A DNA stretch of 25,286 nucleotides, taken from an uncultured Prevotella sp. GTDB lineage: Bacteria > Bacteroidota > Bacteroidia > Bacteroidales > Bacteroidaceae. The notes beneath the pieces were generated by a model. The model saw only the letters and a list, made by a program, of their open reading frames with translations, searched no databases and was not told the DNA's origin. Positions 13,654-21,468 of the stretch are shown here, in pieces (positions within the stretch are counted from its first letter, which is position 1; each line of letters begins with the position of its first letter). Made by a program: the position numbers and the translations under genes. The stretch spans positions 1 to 25,286 of the forward strand of contig CAKMOD010000106.1 of the NCBI GenBank assembly GCA_927910885.1, read 5' to 3'.

Positions 13654-16261
13654 AATAAATAAGGTGTTGATGCTCCTTGCACTCTCTGGAGTTTCGCTCA
13701 CGATGAGTGCACAGCAGAAGATTGTAAACCCAGATATCACATATTCAGGTACTCCTAAGACTTACAAGTTGGCAGGACTGACCGTTACTGGTATTGAGGG
13801 CTATGAGGATTATGTCCTCACTGGTATCTCAGGACTCGCTGTTGGACAGGAGTTGGAGGTTCCGGGTACGGCTATCACAGATGCTGTGAAGCGTTATTGG
13901 AAGCATGGACTCTTCTCTGATGTTTCCATCTTGGCTGACTCTATTGTGGGAGATAATATCTATCTGAAGATATACCTTGCACCACGTCCTCGTATCTCTA
14001 CCATTAACTATAATGGATTGAAGAAGACTGAGCGTGAGGATATGGATAAGAAACTTGGTCTTTTGAAGGGTGGACAGATTACGCCTAACATGATTGACCG
14101 TGCGAAGATACTTGCAAAGAAGTACTTTGAAGACAAGGGTTACAAGAATGCTGAGGTCTTCATTCGTCAGCGTGACGATGTTGCAGCTAAGAATCAGGTT
14201 ATCCTTGATATCGATGTAGATAAGAAGGAGAAACTGAAGGTGCGCTCTATCATCATTGATGGCGACAACCAGTTGGGCGAAAAAAAGATTAAAGGAACCC
14301 TGTTTAGCAAGGGTGCCTTTGCTAAAACCCATGAGGCTGGTAAGCTTTCTAATATCTTAAAGTCGAAGAAGTTCACTCCTGAGCGTTGGGCTGAGGATAA
14401 GAAGAATCTTATTACAAAGTACAACGAGTATGGATATCGTGATGCTATGATTTTGAAGGATAGCGTTTGGAACGTTGATCCAAAGCATGTTAATGTCTAT
14501 GTAAAGGTAGATGAGGGTAAGAAGTATTATATCCGTAATATCAAATGGGTAGGTAATACTATTTATACAACTGATTATCTGTCACGTCTATTGGACATGA
14601 AGAAGGGTGATGTGTATAATCAGACATACTTGAATAAGCGTCTTTCGGTAGATGAGGATGCTGTGAGGAATGCTTATTGGAATAATGGTTATCTCTTTCA
14701 TAGACTTGACCCAATAGAGATAAATGTAGTTGGTGACTCTATTGACCTTGAGATGCGTATCGTTGAAGGTCAGCAGGCACGAATCAAGCGTGTGGTTATT
14801 AATGGTAATGACCGCCTTTACGAGAATGTTGTGCGTCGTGAGTTGCGAACAAAGCCAGGCGATCTCTTCTCTAAGGAAGCACTTATGCGTTCTGCACGTG
14901 AGTTAGCTTCAATGGGACACTTCGACCCAGAAGCAATTAATCCAGAGCCTGTTGCAAACGAAGAGGACGGAACTGTAGATATCAACTATAACCTCAAGCA
15001 GAAGTCAAACGACCAAGTTGAGCTTTCACTTGGTTGGGGTCAAACGGGTGTTATTGGTCGTGTCGGTTTGAAGTTGAATAACTTCTCAATGGCAAACCTC
15101 TTCCGTAAGAATCGTGAGCATCGTGGTATCTTGCCTATCGGTGATGGTGAGACCCTTTCATTGGGTGCACAGACCAACGGTACTTACTACCAGTCGTACA
15201 ATGCACAGTACTCAACCAACTGGTTGGGCGGTAAGCGTCCTATCCAATTCAATGTGGGTATGTCGTATTCAAAGCAGACTGACGTATCAAGCAACTATTA
15301 TAATAGTGGTTACATGAATAACTATAATAACTATCGTTACGGTTATGGTAACTACAATTACAATAGCTACGAGAACTATTATGACCCAGACAAGTATGTG
15401 AAACTCTTGAGTGTCTATGCTGGTTGGGGTAAGCGTCTTAGCTGGCCTGATGACTATTTCACCTTGTCACTCCAGCTACAGTACCAGCGTTACATGTTGC
15501 GTAACTGGCGTTACTTCATTATGTCGAATGGTTCAGCAAACAACTTGAACCTTAACATTGCGCTTAATCGTACGTCAACAGACAACCAACTCTTCCCACG
15601 CCGTGGTTCTGACTTCTCAGTATCATTGACGATTACTCCGCCTTGGTCTAAGTGGGATCATAAGGACTATGCTCACTTGGCAACCGATCGCAACTCTCCA
15701 ACCTACTCACAGGAGCAGCAGGAGAAGTATCGTTGGGTTGAGTATCATAAGTGGAAGTTCAAGGCTCGCACCTTTACAGCCCTCACAAGTGGTCAGAAAT
15801 GTTTTGTCTTGATGACCCGTGTTGAGTTCGGTTTGTTGGGAAGTTACAATAAAAACAAGAAAAGTCCGTTTGAAACCTACTACATGGGTGGTGATGGTAT
15901 GAGTGGATACTCTACTGGTTACGCTGAGGAGACAGTTGGTCTTCGTGGTTACGAGAATGGTTCACTCACTCCATACGGTGCCGAGGGTTATGCTTACAGC
16001 CGTATGTCATTGGAGCTTCGCTATCCATTCCTCTTGGGTAATACAACCATTTATGGTCTTGGATTCGTAGAGGCAGGTAACGCATGGACAGAGACAAGTA
16101 AGTTCAATCCATTTGACATGAAGCGTTCTGCTGGTCTTGGTGTTCGTATCTTCCTCCCAATGGTGGGTATGATGGGTATTGACTGGGCTTATGGTTTCGA
16201 CAAGGTATTTGGTACAAAGGGCGGCAGCCAGTTCCACTTTATCCTCGGACAAGAATTCTAA
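13646..16261 (+). CDS. bamA: Outer-membrane protein assembly factor BamA
   Basis: The product is 871 aa. It inserts beta-barrel proteins into the outer membrane. It has a signal peptide (MTKINKVLMLLALSGVSLTMSA), then a series of POTRA domains over about residues 30-430 (repeated patterns such as VTGIEGYEDYVLTG, INYNGLKKTEREDM, VRSIIIDGDNQLGEKKI, IRNIKWVGNTIYTTDYL, IKRVVINGNDRLYENVV), and a C-terminal 16-strand barrel from about residue 445. The conserved loop-6 motif reads LRGY (766-769) and the protein ends with an aromatic residue (LGQEF). A Tyr/Asn-rich insertion at about residues 549-583 probably forms an extracellular loop. Its neighbours, uppS upstream and Skp-like chaperones downstream, fit envelope assembly. 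It overlaps uppS by 8 nt. Confidence 0.96.
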   Translation: MTKINKVLMLLALSGVSLTMSAQQKIVNPDITYSGTPKTYKLAGLTVTGIEGYEDYVLTGISGLAVGQELEVPGTAITDAVKRYWKHGLFSDVSILADSIVGDNIYLKIYLAPRPRISTINYNGLKKTEREDMDKKLGLLKGGQITPNMIDRAKILAKKYFEDKGYKNAEVFIRQRDDVAAKNQVILDIDVDKKEKLKVRSIIIDGDNQLGEKKIKGTLFSKGAFAKTHEAGKLSNILKSKKFTPERWAEDKKNLITKYNEYGYRDAMILKDSVWNVDPKHVNVYVKVDEGKKYYIRNIKWVGNTIYTTDYLSRLLDMKKGDVYNQTYLNKRLSVDEDAVRNAYWNNGYLFHRLDPIEINVVGDSIDLEMRIVEGQQARIKRVVINGNDRLYENVVRRELRTKPGDLFSKEALMRSARELASMGHFDPEAINPEPVANEEDGTVDINYNLKQKSNDQVELSLGWGQTGVIGRVGLKLNNFSMANLFRKNREHRGILPIGDGETLSLGAQTNGTYYQSYNAQYSTNWLGGKRPIQFNVGMSYSKQTDVSSNYYNSGYMNNYNNYRYGYGNYNYNSYENYYDPDKYVKLLSVYAGWGKRLSWPDDYFTLSLQLQYQRYMLRNWRYFIMSNGSANNLNLNIALNRTSTDNQLFPRRGSDFSVSLTITPPWSKWDHKDYAHLATDRNSPTYSQEQQEKYRWVEYHKWKFKARTFTALTSGQKCFVLMTRVEFGLLGSYNKNKKSPFETYYMGGDGMSGYSTGYAEETVGLRGYENGSLTPYGAEGYAYSRMSLELRYPFLLGNTTIYGLGFVEAGNAWTETSKFNPFDMKRSAGLGVRIFLPMVGMMGIDWAYGFDKVFGTKGGSQFHFILGQEF

Positions 16262-16332
16262 GTAGAAGTCAAAGGGTAAAGAAATAACTGCAAGATTGCC
16301 CTAAAATAGAATTATTAAAAGAAGAAAAGTGT

Positions 16333-16404
16333 ATGAGAAAATGTATATTAAAGAAAGGTTTAGGAGTATTGTTTCTTCTTTACCTATTGCTTTCTCACCT
16401 TTAA
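16333..16404 (+). other. Out-of-frame signal peptide in front of ompH copy 1
   Basis: ATG 16333 opens a frame of 23 codons reading MRKCILKKGLG followed by the hydrophobic core VLFLLYLLLS, then TAA at 16402. This is a textbook Sec signal sequence, but it lies +1 relative to the downstream OmpH frame. Dropping a TC from the TCTC at 16393-16396 would join it in frame with PLTASAQKFALID, creating a normal signal peptide ending ASA|Q. Confidence 0.7.
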
Positions 16405-16877
16405 CAGCTTCTGCACAGAAGTTTGCACTGATTGACATGGAGTATATCCTCAAGAATGTGCCAGCTTATGAGCGTGCAAATGAGCAGTTAAATCAGGTAA
16501 GTAAGAAGTGGCAAGCTGAGGTTGAGGCACTCAACACAGAGGCTTCTACGATGTATAAGAATTATCAGAACGAGGTAGTCTTCCTTTCTCAGGACCAAAA
16601 GAAGAAGAAGCAGGAGGCGATTATGGCTAAAGAAAAGCAGGCATCCGACCTCAAGCGTAAGTACTTCGGCCCAGAAGGAGAGCTCTTTAAGAAGCGTACC
16701 AGTCTGATTACTCCTATACAAGACGAGATTTACAATGCAGTAAAGGATATCTCAGATCAGCGTGGTTATAGTTTGGTTATTGACCGTTCAAGTAATGCAG
16801 CTGGTATTATCTATGGTTCGCCAAAGGTGGATATTAGTAATGAGGTGCTGCAGAAGTTGGGGTATTCTTATCAGTAA
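16341..16877 (+). CDS. OmpH/Skp-like chaperone, copy 1, with apparent frameshift at the signal peptide
   Basis: From the ATG at 16341 the product is 178 aa; a GTG at 16329 is also possible. The mature domain from TASAQKFALIDMEYILKNVP (about residue 21 on) is a clear OmpH/Skp family member: a strand with the IDMEYIL motif, a long coiled-coil hairpin (about 40-125, KKKKQEAIMAKEKQASDLKRKY) and a C-terminal strand region GYSLVIDRSSNAAGIIYG. Skp binds unfolded outer-membrane proteins in the periplasm. In the frame that encodes it, the N-terminus (MYIKERFRSIVSSLPIAF) is a poor signal peptide. A good signal peptide is encoded one frame over, at 16333-16404. So the gene is either frameshifted (natural or sequencing), phase-variable, or exported poorly. 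It lies 67-80 nt after bamA. Confidence 0.85.
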   Translation: MYIKERFRSIVSSLPIAFSPLTASAQKFALIDMEYILKNVPAYERANEQLNQVSKKWQAEVEALNTEASTMYKNYQNEVVFLSQDQKKKKQEAIMAKEKQASDLKRKYFGPEGELFKKRTSLITPIQDEIYNAVKDISDQRGYSLVIDRSSNAAGIIYGSPKVDISNEVLQKLGYSYQ

Positions 16878-16972
16878 GGGGAAACTCGGAAAACTAGTTA
16901 TCCTAGCTGTCCTAGGAATACTATCACCGCAGATAAAAAGCATAATAATAAACAATTAAACAATAAAAAGAA

Positions 16973-17476
16973 ATGAAAAAGTTATTTTTGATGTTGATGC
17001 TCTGTGCACCAATGACATTGTTCGCACAGAAGTTTGGTCACCTTGACTCACAGGCTCTCCTCCAGTCACTCCCAGAGGCTACAGCTGTTCAGAGTAAGTT
17101 GGAAGCTAAGGGTAAGGAGTATCAGAAGCAGCTCGAAGACATGCAGGCTGAATTGCAGCGTCAGGCAGAGGCATACGACAAGTCTAAGAGTACAATGAAC
17201 GCTACAAAGCAGGCTGAGACTGAGAAGAGCTTGCAGGATATGTACAACAAGATCCAGCAGACAGCTCAGGACAACCAGAAGGCTTTCAATGAGGAGCAGC
17301 AGAAGCAGCTCGGCCCTGTTCTCGAGAGAGTTCGTAACGCTATCGCAGCTGTTGCTAAGGCTGGTAACTATGTTTACATCATGGAGAAAGCAGCAGGTCA
17401 GCCATTGTATATCAACGAGGCACTCAGCAAGGATATCACTGCTGAGGTAAAGGCTCAGTTGGCTAAGATGAAGTAA
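16973..17476 (+). CDS. OmpH/Skp-like periplasmic chaperone, copy 2
   Basis: The product is 167 aa with a clean signal peptide (MKKLFLMLMLCAPMTLFA, cut before Gln). The mature part opens QKFGHLDSQALLQSLPEA, with the conserved OmpH strand, then a long coiled coil (about residues 40-125, rich in Gln, Glu, Lys and Ala), and ends with a strand (NYVYIMEKAAGQPLYINEAL). It should capture outer-membrane proteins on the way to BamA, 3 kb upstream. It starts 95 nt after copy 1. Codon use is strongly biased (CAG, AAG, GAG, CTC), more so than in copy 1, hinting that this is the most expressed copy. A terminator-like hairpin follows at 17767-17812. Confidence 0.93.
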   Translation: MKKLFLMLMLCAPMTLFAQKFGHLDSQALLQSLPEATAVQSKLEAKGKEYQKQLEDMQAELQRQAEAYDKSKSTMNATKQAETEKSLQDMYNKIQQTAQDNQKAFNEEQQKQLGPVLERVRNAIAAVAKAGNYVYIMEKAAGQPLYINEALSKDITAEVKAQLAKMK

Positions 17477-17604
17477 AACATTGCGGGTGCCTTTGCCCCG
17501 TGGCTGATTCTCCTTGATTTAGCGGTCTTTTAAGCCTTTGGGATAGGCAAGAATTCCTACTATGGTTCGTCTTTGAGAGTGCATTATGATGATGACTCGA
17601 ATTT

Positions 17605-17684
17605 ATTTTCATGATAAAAAGAAATTATTTACGTGAAAAGAAATATTTATTTTCATGAAAAAGAATATTTATCTTCATGAAAAG
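17605..17684. repeat. TTTTCATGAAAA array, locus A (four units)
   Basis: Four degenerate palindromic units of the type TTATTTTCATGAAAAAG stand one after another with a period of about 21-22 nt. The second has ACGTGAAAA in place of the CATGAAAA half. The same kind of array is found at 25085-25149. It lies in the 366-nt gap between ompH copies 2 and 3. The spacing of about two helical turns would place each palindrome on one face of the DNA. Confidence 0.75.
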
Positions 17685-17766
17685 AATGTAGAAAAGACGG
17701 TCAATGGGGTAGGAGATGAGCCTATCCAATCAATGGACTAACGCTGTTTTAGAGGAGAAAAAGGGT

Positions 17767-17812
17767 GAGGTCACCGCACGGATATATGTTCTTGCGATGA
17801 CCTCATTTTTGT
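17767..17812 (+). terminator. Terminator-like hairpin between ompH copies 2 and 3
   Basis: GAGGTCACCGCA pairs with TGCGATGACCTC (12 positions, one C-A mismatch) around a 14-nt loop, followed by ATTTTTG. It would end transcription of the bamA-ompH unit or reduce it before ompH copy 3. Confidence 0.7.
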
Positions 17813-17842
17813 TTATATATTGAAGAGATAATAAAAGACATA

Positions 17843-18358
17843 ATGAAAAAACTATTCTTTTCCTTCGTTTTCATGCTTTTGCCACTCTTGGCAGTAGCAC
17901 AGCAGAACGTTCCAGCATTCAAGTTTGCATACTTTAGCTATGACAAGGTATTCCATGCAATGGCTGACTATGCCACAGCAACACGTAGTTATAACGAATT
18001 GAAGGCAAAGTATGATGCTGAAACAAAGCGTTCAGTAGAAGATTTCAACACCCGATATGAGGACTTTCTTGAGGTACAGCGTAAGTTGGAACCATCTATT
18101 CTTCGTAAGCGTCAGGCAGAGTTGGAGGAACTATTGGAACGCAATGTTGCTTTTCGTAAAGAGTCTGAGCGTCTGTTGAAGAAGGCAGAAGGAGAAATCT
18201 ATGCACCTGTTCACGCAAAGTTGAATAATGCTGTACGTCAGATGGGTAAGGAAAGCGGTTACGCTTTCATTCTGAATACGGATAACAATAGTGTTCCATT
18301 CGTTAATACAGCGATGGGAGAAGATGTTACAGAGGCTTTGATAGCTGCTTTGAAATAA
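17843..18358 (+). CDS. OmpH/Skp-like periplasmic chaperone, copy 3
   Basis: The product is 171 aa with a signal peptide (MKKLFFSFVFMLLPLLAVA, cut before Gln). The mature domain starts with FKFAYFSYDKVFHAMADY, the OmpH-type first strand, then a long charged coiled coil (about residues 45-125, with ELEELLERNVAFRKESERLLKK), and closes with GYAFILNTDNNSVPFVNTAMGEDVTEAL, the family's C-terminal strand pattern. It is the most diverged of the three OmpH-like genes in this window and is separated from copy 2 by 366 nt with a repeat array and a terminator-like hairpin, so it is probably transcribed at least partly from its own promoter. It is 147 nt before murI. Confidence 0.92.
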   Translation: MKKLFFSFVFMLLPLLAVAQQNVPAFKFAYFSYDKVFHAMADYATATRSYNELKAKYDAETKRSVEDFNTRYEDFLEVQRKLEPSILRKRQAELEELLERNVAFRKESERLLKKAEGEIYAPVHAKLNNAVRQMGKESGYAFILNTDNNSVPFVNTAMGEDVTEALIAALK

Positions 18359-18390
18359 AAGATTTTACCCGCAGAAAAGGCTTTGCATGG

Positions 18391-18457
18391 GTGGTGTTGA
18401 TGCTCAGCACAAAGCGTGCTGGGCATCCGCACAGGATGTGCGGAGCGTCCGCACCAC
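18391..18457. repeat. Structured hairpin element before murI (GTGCGGA/TCCGCAC, copy 2)
   Basis: An outer pair GTGGTG (18391-18396) and CACCAC (18452-18457) encloses a 12-bp hairpin (18399-18410 with 18416-18427, loop AAAGC, one G-U pair). It also encloses a three-arm set TCCGCAC (18426-18432), GTGCGGA (18438-18444), TCCGCAC (18448-18454). The middle arm can pair with either neighbour, so the two small hairpins are mutually exclusive. It shares TGTGCGGAGCGTCCGCAC with the element at 9223-9300. Confidence 0.75.
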
Positions 18458-18505
18458 TCTGTATGTGGTGATATCGGACGACGATTAATTGTATTTAAAA
18501 GACTA

Positions 18506-19345
18506 ATGACAAAGTATTCTAAACAGCCGGGACCTATCGGTATTTTTGATTCTGGGTATGGTGGACTGACCATTCTGCATGGTATTCGTCAGCTACTCCC
18601 AGAGTACGACTATCTTTACTTGGGCGATAATGCGCGTGCTCCATACGGTTCACGCTCCTTCGACGTTGTCTATCAGTTCACGCGTCAGGCTGTGATGAAG
18701 CTTTTTGACCTCGGTTGTCAATTGGTTATATTGGGTTGTAACACCGCTTCCGCCAAAGCACTTCGTACAATTCAGCAGAATGATCTGCCCAATCTCGACC
18801 CAGATAGGCGAGTGTTGGGTGTAATTCGCCCTACGGCAGAGGTAATCGGCAAGCTTACCCACTCACGTCATGTGGGTGTGTTGGCTACTGAAGGAACGGT
18901 CAAGAGTAATAGTTATAACCTTGAAATACAAAAACTGTGGGAGGATATAAAGGTGACGGGCGTTCCTTGTCCGCTCTGGGTGCCAATCATTGAGAACAAT
19001 GAAGCAGACAGTCCCGGTGCTGATTACTTCGTAAAGAAGCGTATCGACCATATCATGCGAGTTGATCCAGAGATTGACACGCTCATTCTTGGCTGTACGC
19101 ATTATCCTATTCTCATGCCGAAGATACTAAAGCATGTGCCACGTGGGGTGCGCATCGTGCCACAGGGCGAGTATGTAGCGGAGAGTCTGCAAGACTATTT
19201 CCGTCGCCACCCTGATATGGATGCACGTTGTACGAAGAATGCCACAGTGAAGTATTACACCACAGAAAACCCAGAAAAGTTTAAAGAAACGGCACGCATC
19301 TTCCTACATGAGCAGGTTAATGTGGAGCATGTAGACTTGGAATAA
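18506..19345 (+). CDS. murI: Glutamate racemase
   Basis: The product is 279 aa, normal for the family. It converts L-glutamate to D-glutamate for peptidoglycan. Motifs: PIGIFDSGYGGLTI (Asp15, Ser16), LGDNARAPYGSRS (39-51), VILGCNTASAKAL with catalytic Cys78, LGVIRPT, and the second catalytic Cys197 in LILGCTHYPIL. An in-frame ATG exists at 18416, but that start would lie inside the structured repeat and add 30 residues without similarity to the family, so 18506 is chosen. Its neighbours (uppS, bamA, ompH) make up the usual Bacteroidota envelope cluster. It is 59 nt before the lipoprotein gene at 19405. Confidence 0.96.
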   Translation: MTKYSKQPGPIGIFDSGYGGLTILHGIRQLLPEYDYLYLGDNARAPYGSRSFDVVYQFTRQAVMKLFDLGCQLVILGCNTASAKALRTIQQNDLPNLDPDRRVLGVIRPTAEVIGKLTHSRHVGVLATEGTVKSNSYNLEIQKLWEDIKVTGVPCPLWVPIIENNEADSPGADYFVKKRIDHIMRVDPEIDTLILGCTHYPILMPKILKHVPRGVRIVPQGEYVAESLQDYFRRHPDMDARCTKNATVKYYTTENPEKFKETARIFLHEQVNVEHVDLE

Positions 19346-19404
19346 GCCCAAAAGGGCAATAAAACAGCCTGTTGAGTCGTTAGATAAGAACTAAAAAGTA
19401 AAAG

Positions 19405-20871
19405 ATGAAGAAGTTATCTATATTGTTTTTTCTGTCAGTTGTCATGATTATGGCAGCCTGCTCTGATGATGATACTTTCACAACATCACGAAGCAATCTG
19501 CTCTCTTTTTCGACTGATACACTACGACTTGACACCACATTCTCCAACGTTCCTACTCCTACTAAGATTTTTTGGGTGTATAACAAGTCGGGTGATGGAT
19601 TGCGACTAACCAATGTTCGTCTTGCACAAGGTAATCAAACGGGTTTCCGTGTGAATGTAGATGGAGTTGAACTCTCGGCTGCCAATGGTTATCAGGTTGG
19701 TGAATTGGAAGTGCGCAACAAGGATAGTATTCAGGTATTTGTCGAAATGACATCACCTTTTAACAATGCTGCAACACCGCAAGAGGTCGTTGATAATCTT
19801 TTGTTCACGCTCGAAAGTGGTGTACAGCAGAAGGTAAACCTACGCGTCTACAGTTGGGACGCAGAGTTGGTAAAGGGTCGTAAGATTACATCTAATACTA
19901 CTTTGAGCAGTACGAAACCGATTGTTTTCCAAGATACATTGAAGGTAGAAGCTGGTACTACACTGACAATTCCAGCTGGAACAACCGTTTACTTCTCTCA
20001 GAAGGCTGCGCTTGATGTTTATGGAACACTTCGTTGTGAGGGAACAGCAGACAATCCTGTGGTGCTGCGTGGCGATCGTTTGGATAAGATGTTTAAGTAT
20101 CTTCCTTACGACCGTGTTAGTGGTCAGTGGCAAGGAGTGCGCTTCCATAAGGACAGTTACGATAATATGCTGACCCATACGGACATCCATTCTACCTATA
20201 ATGGTATTCTCTGCGATACGGCAACGGCATCACGTACAAAGTTGACACTTGCCAACTCCACTGTTCATAATTGTCAGGGCTATGGCTTGCAAGCTATCAA
20301 CTGCAAGATTGTTGCTTATAATACTCAGTTCTCTAATACGCTGATGGACTGTGCTGCCTTTGTGGGTGGAGAGGTGAGTTTGACACATTGTACCTTCGCA
20401 CAGTTCTACCCTTTCGATAGTAATCGTGGTGCAGCGTTGAGCTTTGGCAATCATATTGGCAACAAGGATTACCCACTTCAGACCTTCCACGTTGTCAACT
20501 CGCTTGTGACGGGCTATGCTGATGACGTGCTTATGGGTGGAAATAAGGATGGTGTGACAGCCAACTATCAGTTCTATAATTGTATTCTTCGTACGCCAAA
20601 GCCTAATGATGCGGCTCTGTTAGCACGTTTTACGGATGTCACATGGGAGAATAGTAAGGATTATCCTGATGGTGGCTCAAAACAGTTTGTACTGGTAGAT
20701 GGTGACAAACAGAAGTATGACCTTCATCTGAAGAAGGCTGAAAAAGGTGAGAAGTATCCTGCGATTGATGCGGGACTTGCCGTTGGCGATGCTCGTTTCG
20801 CAACTGATCATGATGGTAAGCAGCGCGATAGTAAGCCAGACATAGGCTGTTATGAGCTGATTACTAATTAA
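19405..20871 (+). CDS. Right-handed beta-helix lipoprotein
   Basis: The product is 488 aa. It has a lipoprotein signal with lipobox MAAC (Cys19), then SDDD, an acidic stretch that in Bacteroidota can direct lipoproteins to the surface. Residues 20-165 look like a beta-sandwich region (LSFSTDTLRLDTTFSNVPTP, RNKDSIQVFVEM). From about 170 come parallel beta-helix coils: LKVEAGTTLTIPAGTTVYF, ALDVYGTLRCEGTADNPVVL, GVRFHKDSYDNMLTHTDIHS, VHNCQGYGLQAINCKI and onward. The tail ends with DSKPDIGCYE, a motif often seen at the end of such Bacteroidota proteins. No catalytic lyase residues were identified. A binding or structural surface role is likely, but substrate unknown. Confidence 0.85.
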   Translation: MKKLSILFFLSVVMIMAACSDDDTFTTSRSNLLSFSTDTLRLDTTFSNVPTPTKIFWVYNKSGDGLRLTNVRLAQGNQTGFRVNVDGVELSAANGYQVGELEVRNKDSIQVFVEMTSPFNNAATPQEVVDNLLFTLESGVQQKVNLRVYSWDAELVKGRKITSNTTLSSTKPIVFQDTLKVEAGTTLTIPAGTTVYFSQKAALDVYGTLRCEGTADNPVVLRGDRLDKMFKYLPYDRVSGQWQGVRFHKDSYDNMLTHTDIHSTYNGILCDTATASRTKLTLANSTVHNCQGYGLQAINCKIVAYNTQFSNTLMDCAAFVGGEVSLTHCTFAQFYPFDSNRGAALSFGNHIGNKDYPLQTFHVVNSLVTGYADDVLMGGNKDGVTANYQFYNCILRTPKPNDAALLARFTDVTWENSKDYPDGGSKQFVLVDGDKQKYDLHLKKAEKGEKYPAIDAGLAVGDARFATDHDGKQRDSKPDIGCYELITN

Positions 20872-20875
20872 GGTT

Positions 20876-20931
20876 ATTAGGCTAATCAGGCTAATTGGGC
20901 ATATAAGCCTAATAGGGCTAATTAGCCTAAT
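20876..20931. repeat. GGCTAAT inverted-repeat element after the beta-helix gene
   Basis: ATTAGGCTAAT (20876-20886) and ATTAGCCTAAT (20921-20931) are perfect inverted repeats. Inside, TTGGGC and GCCTAA form a second stem, and GGCTAAT or GCCTAAT occurs five times. It starts 4 nt after the stop codon and may act as a terminator or processing hairpin, though only C residues and no U-run follow. Confidence 0.7.
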
Positions 20932-20961
20932 ACCCCCCACCAACAATAATAAATATCAATA

Positions 20962-21441
20962 ATGAAAACAATAGATATAAGCATTAAGATTGGATTTTGC
21001 CAGGTAGAGGAACTCTCTACGGCTGATCAACACCTCATTCAAAGGGCTGTGGAGGCAACTGGTAATAGTTATTCTCCTTATAGCCGCTTCCGTGTTGGAG
21101 CTGCGTTGTTGCTTGCTGATGGTACGGAGGTTATTGGAGCCAATCAGGAGAATGCTGCTTTCCCATCAGGCTTATGTGCTGAACGCTCAGCTATCTTTGC
21201 TGCTCAGTCTGTTTATCCAGACCAAGCTGTCACCACACTTGCCATTGCTGCGGCTAATGAGTATGGTTTGATGCGTGACCCGATAGTTCCTTGTGGGGCT
21301 TGTCGTCAGGTTATCTTGGAGATAGAAGACCGTTATAAGCAGCCTATCCGTATTCTTCTTTATGGTACGGCAGGCGTATATGTTATCAACAGCGTAAAGG
21401 ACCTCTTACCTCTCCAGTTCATAGGTGAGTCGATGAAGTAG
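20962..21441 (+). CDS. cdd: Cytidine deaminase
   Basis: The product is 159 aa, typical for the tetrameric enzyme. It deaminates cytidine and deoxycytidine to uridine and deoxyuridine (pyrimidine salvage). Motifs: YSPYSRFRVGAALL (38-50), NQENAAFPSGLCAERSA with substrate Asn61/Glu63 and zinc Cys72 plus catalytic Glu74, and PCGACRQ with zinc Cys111 and Cys114. All three zinc cysteines and the proton shuttle are present. It lies 27 nt before the DUF4250 gene, so they probably share a transcript. Confidence 0.96.
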   Translation: MKTIDISIKIGFCQVEELSTADQHLIQRAVEATGNSYSPYSRFRVGAALLLADGTEVIGANQENAAFPSGLCAERSAIFAAQSVYPDQAVTTLAIAAANEYGLMRDPIVPCGACRQVILEIEDRYKQPIRILLYGTAGVYVINSVKDLLPLQFIGESMK

Positions 21442-21468
21442 CCTTTTAATTTTCAATAAATAGTAATT

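Noticed and set aside
17605..17684. CRISPR array
   Set aside because: The units are short, palindromic and degenerate, with no unique spacers of constant length and no cas genes nearby.
18416..18505. Longer in-frame start for murI
   Set aside because: The extra 30 codons fall inside the structured repeat and do not resemble the MurI N-terminus; the family start pattern begins at 18506.
20677..20946. Minus-strand frame rich in Ile, Ser and Leu over the end of the beta-helix gene
   Set aside because: The repeat of LISLI-type residues reflects the GGCTAAT element and the antisense of a real gene.
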